The position numbers were made by a program, and so were the translations under genes. Below are positions 57,200 through 64,000 of a stretch of 64,000 bases of DNA, piece after piece. Position 1 is the stretch's first letter, and each line of letters starts with the position of its first letter. The stretch is from Saccharothrix sp. HUAS TT1. GTDB lineage: Bacteria > Actinomycetota > Actinomycetes > Mycobacteriales > Pseudonocardiaceae. The stretch is from the NCBI RefSeq assembly GCF_040744945.1, contig NZ_CP160453.1:3286001-3350000 (forward strand), given 5' to 3'. The notes below the pieces were generated by a model. It was not told the origin of the DNA and did no database searches. It saw only the letters and a program-made list of their open reading frames with translations.

Positions 57200-59091
57200 A
57201 GCACGAGTTCGGGCTTGAGACGGCTGGGTGTCCACACCCGCTGCTTGTACGCGGCGAGCGTCGCCAAGGCAAGGCCGGCGACCAGGTAGCAGACCAGGAT
57301 CAGGGCGTCCCGGCCGACGCCGCCCAGCTGCCCGCCGTACATGAGGTGCCGCAGGCCGTCCACGGCGTAGCCCATGGGCAGCCCGTAGTGCAGCGGGTAC
57401 AGCGGCGCCGGGATGGTCTGCCACGGGAACGTGCCGCCCGCGCTGACCAGCTGCAGGATCAGCAGCACCAGGCCGATGAACTTGCCGACCGCGCCGAGCA
57501 GGGCGTTCAACGCGTGCAGCACGGCCACGAACGTCGCCGACACCAGCAGCAGGAACGCCAGCGCCGGCACCGGGTGCGACGGCCGGATGCCGACCACCAG
57601 CGTGACCGCCGCGTACATCACCACGACCTGCGCCGCGCCGAGCAGCACGCCGGGCAGCCAGCCGCCCAGCGCCACCCGCAGCGGCGCCTGCCCGGTCGCC
57701 AGCCCCCGCCTCGGCAACGGCTTGAGCAGCAGGAACAGCACGAACGCGCCGATCCAGGTGGCCAGCCCGAGGAAGAACGGCGCCAGGCCCGCGCCGTAGC
57801 TGCCCGCGGCCGTCTGGCTCACCCCGCGCACGGTCACCGGGTCGCCGATGGTCCGCGCGGTCGACTCGCGGGTCGGGTCGTCGGGGTTCGGGATCTGCGA
57901 GACGCCCTCGGCCAGGCCGTCGCGCAGCCGGTTCGCGCCGTCCACCAGCTGCGCCTCGCCGTCGCGCAGCCGCACCGCGCCGTCCCGCGCCTGCGCCGCG
58001 CCGGAGGACACCTGCGCCGCGCCGTCGTTCAGCCGGGTGACGGCGTCGGTCAGCGCGGGCGTGCTCGCGGCGAGCTGGGCCGCGCCGTCGGAGACCTGCT
58101 TCGCGCCGCCGGCCAACGCCCGCAGCTGCCCGGCCGCGCCCTGCACCTCGGCGTTGGCGTCGTCCACGGGCTTGCGCACGTCGCCGACCGCGACCAGCAC
58201 CCGCTGCACGTCGGCCTCGGCCAGCCCCAGCGCGCGCAGCTTCGCCGCCAGCTCGCCGTCCGCCGCGTTCAGCCGGTCCACCAGGTCCTGCGCCTTGGCG
58301 GCGTCGTCCTCGGCGGTCGCGGCGACGGTCTCGTTGCCGTCGGCGACCTGCTTCGCCCCGGCCGCGAGCTGCTGCGACTTCACCGGCAGCTCGGCGGTCG
58401 AGTCGCGCAGCCGGGTCAGCCCGGACGACACCTGCGCCGCGCCGTCGGCCAGGGGCGCCAGGCCGTCGGCGAGCTGCTGAGTGCCGGTGTAGGCGTCCTG
58501 CTGCCCGGCGGCCAACCGCGTCGCGCCGTCGGCGGCCTCGGCGGTCTTCTGCCGGATGGTGGAGAAGCCGAGCAGCAGCTTGTCGGCGGCCTCCTCGCCG
58601 ACCTTCACCGACACCGACCGGCGCACCTCGGCCACCACCTGGTTGGCGATCGTGGAGCCGAGGTAGTTGTTCGCGTCGTTCGTGGTCAGCACGATGACGC
58701 CCTGCTGGGGCGTGAAGTCGCCGGACGACAGCAGGGACCGGGAGAAGTCGGAGGGCAGGGTCAGCGCGAACGTGTACGCGCCGTCGCGCACGCCGTCCTC
58801 GGCCCGCGCGGCGTCCACCCGGCGCCAGTCGAACCTGCCGCCGTTCACCAGCTCGTCGGCGACGTCGCGGCCCGCGTCCAGGCGCGTGCCGTCGCTCGCG
58901 GTCGCGCCCTCGTCCTCCACGACCAGCGCGGCGGGCACCTGGTCGAGGTGCGAGTACGGGTCCTTGTTCGCGTACAGGTACAGCGCGGCGTACAGCAGCG
59001 GCACCAGCGCGAGCGCCAGCACGGCGAGCTTGGGCAGCTTGCCGGAGGTGATCCGGCGCAGCTCGTTGAACGCCATCCGGACGGCGGTCAC
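57196..59091 (-). CDS. YhgE/Pip-family membrane protein
   Basis: This 631-residue protein has one N-terminal membrane helix (about residues 20-40), a large extracytoplasmic part of about 430 residues, and five to six C-terminal helices (about 470-625). The YhgE/Pip N-terminal signature reads VPLLYAALYLYANKDPYSHLDQVPAALVVEDEGA. The extracytoplasmic part contains coiled-coil repeats of the type LADGAAQVSSGLTRLRDST and LNDGAAQVSSGAAQARDGA. Relatives are phage-infection proteins and the EsaA-like component of type VII systems. It lies between a degenerate ABC ATPase and a TetR gene, each coupled by GTGA overlaps. Confidence 0.87.
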   Translation of the reverse strand: MTAVRMAFNELRRITSGKLPKLAVLALALVPLLYAALYLYANKDPYSHLDQVPAALVVEDEGATASDGTRLDAGRDVADELVNGGRFDWRRVDAARAEDGVRDGAYTFALTLPSDFSRSLLSSGDFTPQQGVIVLTTNDANNYLGSTIANQVVAEVRRSVSVKVGEEAADKLLLGFSTIRQKTAEAADGATRLAAGQQDAYTGTQQLADGLAPLADGAAQVSSGLTRLRDSTAELPVKSQQLAAGAKQVADGNETVAATAEDDAAKAQDLVDRLNAADGELAAKLRALGLAEADVQRVLVAVGDVRKPVDDANAEVQGAAGQLRALAGGAKQVSDGAAQLAASTPALTDAVTRLNDGAAQVSSGAAQARDGAVRLRDGEAQLVDGANRLRDGLAEGVSQIPNPDDPTRESTARTIGDPVTVRGVSQTAAGSYGAGLAPFFLGLATWIGAFVLFLLLKPLPRRGLATGQAPLRVALGGWLPGVLLGAAQVVVMYAAVTLVVGIRPSHPVPALAFLLLVSATFVAVLHALNALLGAVGKFIGLVLLILQLVSAGGTFPWQTIPAPLYPLHYGLPMGYAVDGLRHLMYGGQLGGVGRDALILVCYLVAGLALATLAAYKQRVWTPSRLKPELVL

Positions 59092-59726
59092 TCGGACTCC
59101 TCGTGGACGTTGTCGGCCCCGATCCGCGCGACGGGCACGCCGAGCGCGCCCCCGGACAGGACGGCCGCGCTGGTCGTGGTGCACAGGGCGATGACGGAGC
59201 GGTCGGGCGCGACCTGGCCGCGGGCCAGCTCCCACCAGCCGGCCGGGTCGCCGTGGTAGCGGTCGGGGCTGTCCAGCACGAGGGCGGTCGCGCCGGGTCG
59301 GCCGGCGGCCAGCTCCAGCATCAGCGCGCACCGGGTGGCGGCCGGGACCTGCTCGAACCGGCGGTCCAGGTGCTCCTCGGCGCCGCGCTCGACCAGCCAG
59401 TCGGCCACCGCCCGGCGCCCGCTGCGGGCGCCGTTGACGGCCAGCTCCTCGCCGACGACGCCGGCCAGCGTGAGCGAGCCCTCCGGCTCGCTGACGTCGG
59501 GGGAGTCCACCAGGACGACGTGCTCGCGCAGCTCGGCGGCGGAGGGGGAGACCTCGCCGGTGCTCGGGCGCATCCGCCCGGACAGCACCAGGCCGAGCGC
59601 GGTGTGCCCGGCGCCGGGGTCACCGGCCACCAGCACCAGGCCACCCGGCTCGACCAGCAATGACGTCGGCTTCAGCAACGGGCCGTGCGGGCCGTTGACG
59701 CCGACTCGGCGAGCGTGGAGGCGCAC
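59088..59726 (-). CDS. Degenerate ABC-type ATPase paired with YhgE/Pip protein
   Basis: This 212-residue protein keeps the outline of an ABC ATPase domain: an N-terminal beta sheet, a P-loop position VLVAGDPGAGHTALGLVLSG, and a strand AGRPGATALVLDSPDR. However, the Walker A lysine is histidine (H41), no LSGGQ signature is present, and the Walker B glutamate is serine (LVLDSPD, 149-155). ATP hydrolysis is therefore doubtful. It is the first gene of the operon, with GAGGAGG before its GTG, and its stop overlaps the next start. A structural or nucleotide-sensing partner of the YhgE protein is inference. Confidence 0.75.
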   Translation of the reverse strand: MRLHARRVGVNGPHGPLLKPTSLLVEPGGLVLVAGDPGAGHTALGLVLSGRMRPSTGEVSPSAAELREHVVLVDSPDVSEPEGSLTLAGVVGEELAVNGARSGRRAVADWLVERGAEEHLDRRFEQVPAATRCALMLELAAGRPGATALVLDSPDRYHGDPAGWWELARGQVAPDRSVIALCTTTSAAVLSGGALGVPVARIGADNVHEESE

Positions 59727-59740
59727 CGCGCGGCCTCCTC

Positions 59741-59766
59741 ATTTGAACTGACTGGTCAGTACAAAT
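59741..59766. promoter_or_regulatory. 26-base TetR-type operator palindrome
   Basis: The core ACTGAC-TG-GTCAGT (59747-59760) is extended by ATTTG on the left and CAAAT on the right, with one non-pairing base on each side. It lies just upstream of the ABC-YhgE-TetR operon and is the most A/T-rich stretch nearby, typical of a promoter-overlapping TetR operator. Confidence 0.75.
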
Positions 59767-59814
59767 AGTGGCCCGGGCGAGGGCCGCTCGCAACTCGGGG
59801 CGGTGTGACGTCGG

Positions 59815-60738
59815 TCAGCGCAGCGCCCCGGCCGGGCGCACCTCCCACATCGTCCACAGTGGACGATAGCCCTGCCGGGGCCAGAACACCGAGGACAGCG
59901 GGTTCGGCGGGTTGTAGTAGAGGTAGGTGCCGACCGCGCCCAGTCGGTGCAGCTCGCGGTGCGCGTGCGCCATCAGCTGCCGGCCCACGCCCGTGCCCCG
60001 CGCGCCCGGCAGCACCGACACGCAGTTCACGTAGCCCCAGCGGCCGTGCGGCAGCCTGGTCGCCGTCCAGTTGCCCGGCTCCGAGGTGACCATCGCGCAC
60101 TCGGCCAGCCCCACCGCGATGCCGTCCCGCTCGGCCAGCCACACCGGCCCGCCCGCGGTCAGCCGCTCGGCCAGCGTGCGCCGCTTCAGCGCCACCGCGT
60201 CCGGCCGGTGCACCGTCGAGCCGACCATGGACGAGTAGCGCAGCTCCGCCAGCGCCAGGGTCACCACCGCGTCCAGGTCCGCGGGCGTGGCCCGGCGGAT
60301 CGTCGCGGCGCCGGCGACCGGCGGTGGAGCGGTCTGCCGCACGGCGATCACGGTCAGCGGCACCAGCCCGTGGTCCAGCAGCGCCCTGGTCGCCTCCGCG
60401 TCCCGGCTCGGCCAGGTCAGCACGCACGCCGAGTCGCGCTCGGCGGGTCCGAGCAGGTCCAGCCGCTTGCGCCACGCGCGCAGCAGCACGTCCATGCCCG
60501 CCGCGCCGGTGCCGCCCAGCAGCGGCGTCAGCTCCCACACCTCGGTGGCCGACCAGAGCCGCGCGGGCGAGCGCCGGTCGTGCACCTGGCGCTGGAGCAC
60601 GCCCGCCACCCTGGCGCCGTCCGGCAGCGCCGCGGTGATGACGTCGCCGTCCGGCGGCGCGACCACCGGCGGCAGCAGCGGGTCGACGCCCGCGAAGCGC
60701 GCGCCCTGCGCCTCCACCAGCCCTTGACCGACGGCCAT
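59815..60738 (-). CDS. GNAT-family N-acetyltransferase with extra N-terminal domain
   Basis: This 307-residue protein has a catalytic GNAT domain in its second half (about residues 155-305): IRRATPADLDAVVTLALAELRY, VWLAERDGIAVGLAECAM, and the acetyl-CoA loop VSVLPGARGTGVGRQLMAHAHREL. The first half is a diverged GNAT-like or unrelated region lacking the loop. The acceptor is unknown. It lies 10 bases downstream of a methyltransferase gene on the same strand, so the two form an operon. ATG 60738 was chosen because sequence upstream belongs to the methyltransferase gene. Confidence 0.82.
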   Translation of the reverse strand: MAVGQGLVEAQGARFAGVDPLLPPVVAPPDGDVITAALPDGARVAGVLQRQVHDRRSPARLWSATEVWELTPLLGGTGAAGMDVLLRAWRKRLDLLGPAERDSACVLTWPSRDAEATRALLDHGLVPLTVIAVRQTAPPPVAGAATIRRATPADLDAVVTLALAELRYSSMVGSTVHRPDAVALKRRTLAERLTAGGPVWLAERDGIAVGLAECAMVTSEPGNWTATRLPHGRWGYVNCVSVLPGARGTGVGRQLMAHAHRELHRLGAVGTYLYYNPPNPLSSVFWPRQGYRPLWTMWEVRPAGALR

Positions 60739-60748
60739 GCCGGGCAGG

Positions 60749-61579
60749 TTACGGCTTCCGCGCGCGGAAGATCGCGGTGCCCGGGAACAGCCGGCCGCGC
60801 AGCGGGCTCCACTGCCCCCACGTCCGGGTGTGCCCGGCGGGCCACTCCGGCTCCACCACGTCCACCAGCTCCAGGCCCGCGCCGACCAGCGCCCGCACGT
60901 GGTCACCGGTGGTCCGGTGGTGCTCCACGTAGGTCGCCCGGCCGGTGTCGTCCACCTCCACGTACGGCGTGCGGTCGAAGTACGACTGGGTGACGGTCAG
61001 CCCACCCGGTCCCGGGTCGTCCGGGAAGATCCACCGGATCGGGTGAGTCACCGAGAACACCCACGGCGCGCCGGGCCGCAGCACCCGGGCCACCTCCCGG
61101 TGCACCTCGCCGACGTCGGCCACGAACGGCAGCGCGCCGAACGCCGAGCAGGCCGCGTCGAAGCTCCCCGACGCGAACGGCAGCTGGTCGGCGCTGGCCT
61201 GCACCAGCGGCACCGCCACGCCGGTGGCCGCGTTCGCCGCCACCGCGTGCCGCAGCATCCCGGCCGAGATGTCGAACGCCACCGCGTGCGCGCCGCGCGA
61301 CGCCAGCCACCGGGCGCACGGCGCGGAGCCGCAGCCGACCTCCAGCACCCGGCGCCCGCGCACGTCGCCGAGGTAGCCGGCCTCCTCCTCGCGGACGCCC
61401 TCGGGGCACCAGAGGAAGTCGGCCGCGCCCAGGAAGTCGCCGTGCTCGGCGTGGTAGTCGTCGGCGTCGGCGTCCCACCAGATCCGGTTGGCCGCCCGCG
61501 ACTCGGCCGCGTCGACGCCCCGCTTGGCGATGCCGGTGGTGCCGAGCGCCAGTTCGGCGCTCGCGTGCTGGTCGGACAC
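60749..61579 (-). CDS. SAM-dependent class I methyltransferase
   Basis: This 276-residue methyltransferase has motif I VLEVGCGSAPCARWLASRG, the acidic post-I residue in AVAFDISAGML, the motif around QASADQLPFASGSFDAACSAFGALPF and EVARVLRPGAPWVFSVTHP. This is the UbiE/type-11 form often used on small molecules. The N terminus begins SDQHASAELALGTTGIAKRG and has Trp/Asp-rich DADADDYHAEHGDFLG. The acceptor is unknown. GTG at 61579. It is transcribed away from rpsA and upstream of an acetyltransferase gene. Confidence 0.85.
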   Translation of the reverse strand: MSDQHASAELALGTTGIAKRGVDAAESRAANRIWWDADADDYHAEHGDFLGAADFLWCPEGVREEEAGYLGDVRGRRVLEVGCGSAPCARWLASRGAHAVAFDISAGMLRHAVAANAATGVAVPLVQASADQLPFASGSFDAACSAFGALPFVADVGEVHREVARVLRPGAPWVFSVTHPIRWIFPDDPGPGGLTVTQSYFDRTPYVEVDDTGRATYVEHHRTTGDHVRALVGAGLELVDVVEPEWPAGHTRTWGQWSPLRGRLFPGTAIFRARKP

Positions 61580-61603
61580 ACTGCTCCATTCAAGGGTGCC
61601 GGT

Positions 61604-61633
61604 TTGCCCGGCGGGCTTCCGGCCGCGTACGAT
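61604..61633 (+). promoter_or_regulatory. Probable sigma-70-type promoter of rpsA
   Basis: TTGCCC (61604-61609) and TACGAT (61628-61633) are separated by 18 bases, giving a leader of about 130 bases before the rpsA ATG. The leader lacks a strong ribosome site (only CGGAG about 12 bases upstream), as is usual for mRNAs of ribosomal protein S1. Confidence 0.6.
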
Positions 61634-61771
61634 ATCGCCCGCGTAGTGGGTTCGCGCTGTCCTCGATCGCCTGATCACCTGGTGAGTCGGTCTTCTCGGT
61701 GGGGCGTGCCCTCCACGCAGTGTTGAACCCGCAGGCCACCAACCCCAATCCGTACCGGAGCCACCTACCTA

Positions 61772-63265
61772 ATGTCCACCGACACCACCACTGTCCCGGT
61801 TGCCGCTGCGCCGAAGCAGGTCGCCATCAACGATATCGGGACGGAGGAGGACTTCCTCGCTGCTATCGACAAGACGATCAAGTACTTCAACGACGGCGAT
61901 ATCGTCGAGGGCACGATCGTCAAGGTCGACCGGGACGAGGTCCTGCTCGACATCGGCTACAAGACCGAGGGCGTCATCCCCTCGCGCGAGTTGTCGATCA
62001 AGCACGACGTCGACCCGAACGAGGTCGTCAAGGTCGGTGACGAGGTCGAGGCTCTTGTCCTCCAGAAGGAGGACAAGGAAGGTCGGCTGATCCTCTCCAA
62101 GAAGCGCGCGCAGTACGAGCGCGCCTGGGGCACCATCGAGGCGCTCAAGGAGAAGGACGAGCCCGTCAAGGGCACGGTCATCGAGGTCGTCAAGGGCGGC
62201 CTGATCCTGGACATCGGCCTGCGCGGCTTCCTCCCCGCCTCCCTGGTCGAGATGCGCCGCGTGCGCGACCTCCAGCCGTACGTCGGCCGCGAGCTCGAAG
62301 CCAAGATCATCGAGCTGGACAAGAACCGCAACAACGTGGTCCTGTCCCGCCGCGCGTGGCTGGAGCAGACCCAGTCCGAGGTCCGCAGCGAGTTCCTCAA
62401 CCAGCTGCAGAAGGGCCAGGTCCGCAAGGGCGTCGTGTCCTCCATCGTCAACTTCGGCGCCTTCGTGGACCTGGGTGGCGTGGACGGCCTGGTGCACGTC
62501 TCGGAGCTGTCCTGGAAGCACATCGACCACCCGTCCGAGGTCGTCGAGGTCGGCCAGGAGGTCACGGTCGAGGTCCTGGACGTCGACATGGAGCGCGAGC
62601 GCGTGTCGCTGTCGCTCAAGGCGACGCAGGAAGACCCGTGGCGCCAGTTCGCCCGCACCCACGCGATCGGCCAGATCGTGCCGGGCAAGGTCACCAAGCT
62701 CGTCCCGTTCGGCGCGTTCGTCCGGGTGGACGAGGGCATCGAGGGCCTGGTCCACATCTCCGAGCTGGCCGAGCGCCACGTGGAGATCCCGGAGCAGGTC
62801 GTCCAGGTCGGCGACGACGTCATGGTCAAGGTCATCGACATCGACCTGGACCGCCGGCGGATCTCGCTGTCGCTCAAGCAGGCCAACGAGGGCTTCACGG
62901 TCGACTCCGAGTTCGACCCGACCCAGTACGGCATGGCCGCCGAGTACGACGACCAGGGCAACTACATCTACCCCGAGGGCTTCGACCCGGAGACCCAGGA
63001 GTGGCAGGAAGGCTTCGACAAGCAGCGCGAGGAGTGGGAGCGGCAGTACGCCGAGGCCCACACGCGCTACGAGGCCCACATGAAGCAGGTCGCCAAGGCC
63101 GCCGCGGCCGAGGAAGAGGCTGCCGGCGAGACCAACTACTCGTCCGGTGGCGACGCCCCGGCCGCCGCGTCGTCCAGCACGGGCGCCCCGGCTCAGGCCG
63201 GTGGCACGCTGGCCAGCGACGAGCAGCTGGCCGCGCTGCGCGAGAAGCTGTCGGGCGGCGCCTGA
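61772..63265 (+). CDS. rpsA: 30S ribosomal protein S1
   Basis: This 497-residue protein is the shorter actinobacterial form of S1 with four OB-fold S1 domains at about residues 36-105, 123-188, 209-277 and 294-363. The repeats KGTVIEVVKGGLILDIGLRGFLPASL, RKGVVSSIVNFGAFVDLGGVDGLVHVSELSW and PGKVTKLVPFGAFVRVDEGIEGLVHISEL are typical. The acidic, Ala/Ser-rich C-terminal tail (about 375-497) is probably flexible. S1 brings mRNA to the 30S subunit. A strong terminator follows at 63309. Confidence 0.96.
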   Translation: MSTDTTTVPVAAAPKQVAINDIGTEEDFLAAIDKTIKYFNDGDIVEGTIVKVDRDEVLLDIGYKTEGVIPSRELSIKHDVDPNEVVKVGDEVEALVLQKEDKEGRLILSKKRAQYERAWGTIEALKEKDEPVKGTVIEVVKGGLILDIGLRGFLPASLVEMRRVRDLQPYVGRELEAKIIELDKNRNNVVLSRRAWLEQTQSEVRSEFLNQLQKGQVRKGVVSSIVNFGAFVDLGGVDGLVHVSELSWKHIDHPSEVVEVGQEVTVEVLDVDMERERVSLSLKATQEDPWRQFARTHAIGQIVPGKVTKLVPFGAFVRVDEGIEGLVHISELAERHVEIPEQVVQVGDDVMVKVIDIDLDRRRISLSLKQANEGFTVDSEFDPTQYGMAAEYDDQGNYIYPEGFDPETQEWQEGFDKQREEWERQYAEAHTRYEAHMKQVAKAAAAEEEAAGETNYSSGGDAPAAASSSTGAPAQAGGTLASDEQLAALREKLSGGA

Positions 63266-63308
63266 GCAGCACCGGTCGGCGTCCCGCCGGCTGACTGAAC
63301 GACGACGG

Positions 63309-63348
63309 TCGCCCCTCGCCCACTTCGGGCGGGGGGCGATTGTTGTTC
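63309..63348 (+). terminator. Rho-independent terminator after rpsA
   Basis: TCGCCCCTCGCCC (63309-63321) pairs with 63327-63339, with one T-G pair, over a 5-base loop. TTGTTGTT follows, one of the few T-rich tails in the window. Confidence 0.88.
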
Positions 63349-63397
63349 ACCCGATGGAGGTACGACGTCATTGCCGTGCGCTAAGTTGGGAAACCAC

Positions 63398-64000
63398 ATG
63401 AGCGTGCGGATGATGGTGTTGGCGACGGCAGCGGTGCTCGCGTGCGCGGGGTGCGCCGCGGTGCAGCCGCAACCCGTGCGGCAGCCGCCGATCCCGACGA
63501 TCGTGGCGCCCACGACGATCAGCCGCACGCCGCAGATGGTGGACCGGCCGCTGCCGGACGACTGCGAGATCGTCGTCCCGGTGGAGGTGCTGAACCAGCG
63601 CCTCGGCCGGGAGCTGCCGGGTGAGCTGAAGACCATCATCGGCATCCCCGAGCCCTCCCTCGGGCGCACCGGCAAGATCGACTGCTACTACGGCGTGCCG
63701 GAGAAGCAGCAGCTCGGCGCCGCGCCGGTGGTCGTCGGCCTGGCCACCTACGCCGACGAGGCCACCGCCGCCGGCCGGGTCGCCGAGAGCGTGGCCCTGG
63801 AGCGCCAGGACGGCGCGAACGTCATGGAGGTCGACGTCGGCAAGCGCAAGGGCTCCCTGATCATGAGCAAGGACGAGCGGCTGGTCATCGGCTCGCTCGG
63901 CAAGACGACGTACGTGGCTCGCGCCAAGCTGGACGTGCTGCCGGACGACGCCGTCGGCGCCTTCCTCGCCGCCGTCGCGCAGCAGTCGATGACGCCCGTC
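63398..64000 (+). CDS. Putative lipoprotein, partial
   Basis: This 201-residue fragment is open at the right window edge. It begins MSVRMMVLATAAVLACAGCAAVQP, a lipoprotein signal with two possible lipidated cysteines (C16 or C19), followed by a Pro/Thr-rich linker. A domain with a likely disulfide follows (DDCEIVVPVEVLNQRLGRELPGE ... KIDCYYGVP). It resembles the small secreted/lipoprotein 'DUF3558-like' sensors of mycobacteria and relatives, but this is tentative. ATG chosen because the signal peptide starts there; no strong ribosome site is visible. Confidence 0.6.
   Translation, partial: MSVRMMVLATAAVLACAGCAAVQPQPVRQPPIPTIVAPTTISRTPQMVDRPLPDDCEIVVPVEVLNQRLGRELPGELKTIIGIPEPSLGRTGKIDCYYGVPEKQQLGAAPVVVGLATYADEATAAGRVAESVALERQDGANVMEVDVGKRKGSLIMSKDERLVIGSLGKTTYVARAKLDVLPDDAVGAFLAAVAQQSMTPV

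Overview
This is a very GC-rich, densely coded stretch of an actinomycete chromosome. Codon third positions are almost all G or C. GTG starts are common, ATGA/GTGA start-stop overlaps link many gene pairs, and some genes look leaderless. The Lsr2 silencer, a PdtaR-type ANTAR regulator, WXG-type secretion substrates, DUF397/XRE pairs and a four-domain ribosomal protein S1 all fit Actinobacteria. The overall mix suggests a Saccharothrix/Actinosynnema/Lentzea-like member of the Pseudonocardiales, but that placement is inference. No insertion sequence, integrase, CRISPR array or rRNA gene was seen. One tRNA gene is present.

Left part (1-13.9 kb): the end of gcvT followed by glyA (one-carbon metabolism), a RutE-like nitroreductase, an anchored repeat protein, a DPP-IV-like S9 peptidase, a polyamine operon (ornithine-type decarboxylase, AdoMet decarboxylase, aminopropyltransferase), a membrane metallophosphoesterase, a SigE-family ECF sigma factor with its membrane partner, a fused PabA-PabB aminodeoxychorismate synthase, lsr2, a CsoR-type copper sensor, and a tRNA with anticodon CAA.

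Middle part (14-42 kb) is more accessory. It holds a TetR-MMPL efflux pair, an NmrA-like reductase divergent from an Rrf2 regulator, a four-gene type VII secretion cargo module (18.7-21.5 kb), and a TPR protein. Next come a secreted intradiol dioxygenase with a carbohydrate-binding module and its AraC regulator. An island from 25.8 to 30.4 kb carries an AAA+ ATPase, an HNH endonuclease, a DUF397-XRE pair and a coiled-coil protein. After it come recQ coupled to a Cys-rich pentapeptide-repeat protein, a membrane NACHT NTPase, a hydrolase, an MFS exporter, secreted PI-PLC-like and trypsin-like enzymes, and a protein of unknown function preceded by a candidate structured RNA leader.

Right part (42-64 kb) is the conserved chromosomal segment pdtaR - liv branched-chain amino acid ABC operon - hotdog thioesterase - polA - rpsA. 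It is interrupted by a 17-bp tandem repeat array, an HxlR/GNAT divergent pair, a three-gene Gfo/Idh-kinase-SDR run, and a self-contained operon of a degenerate ABC ATPase, a YhgE/Pip membrane protein and a TetR regulator with a 26-bp operator-like palindrome. The window closes with a partial lipoprotein gene.

Convergent genes are typically separated either by one strong bidirectional hairpin (eight were found) or by nothing at all, with palindromic TGATCA or CTAG tetramers and hexamers serving as stop codons on both strands.
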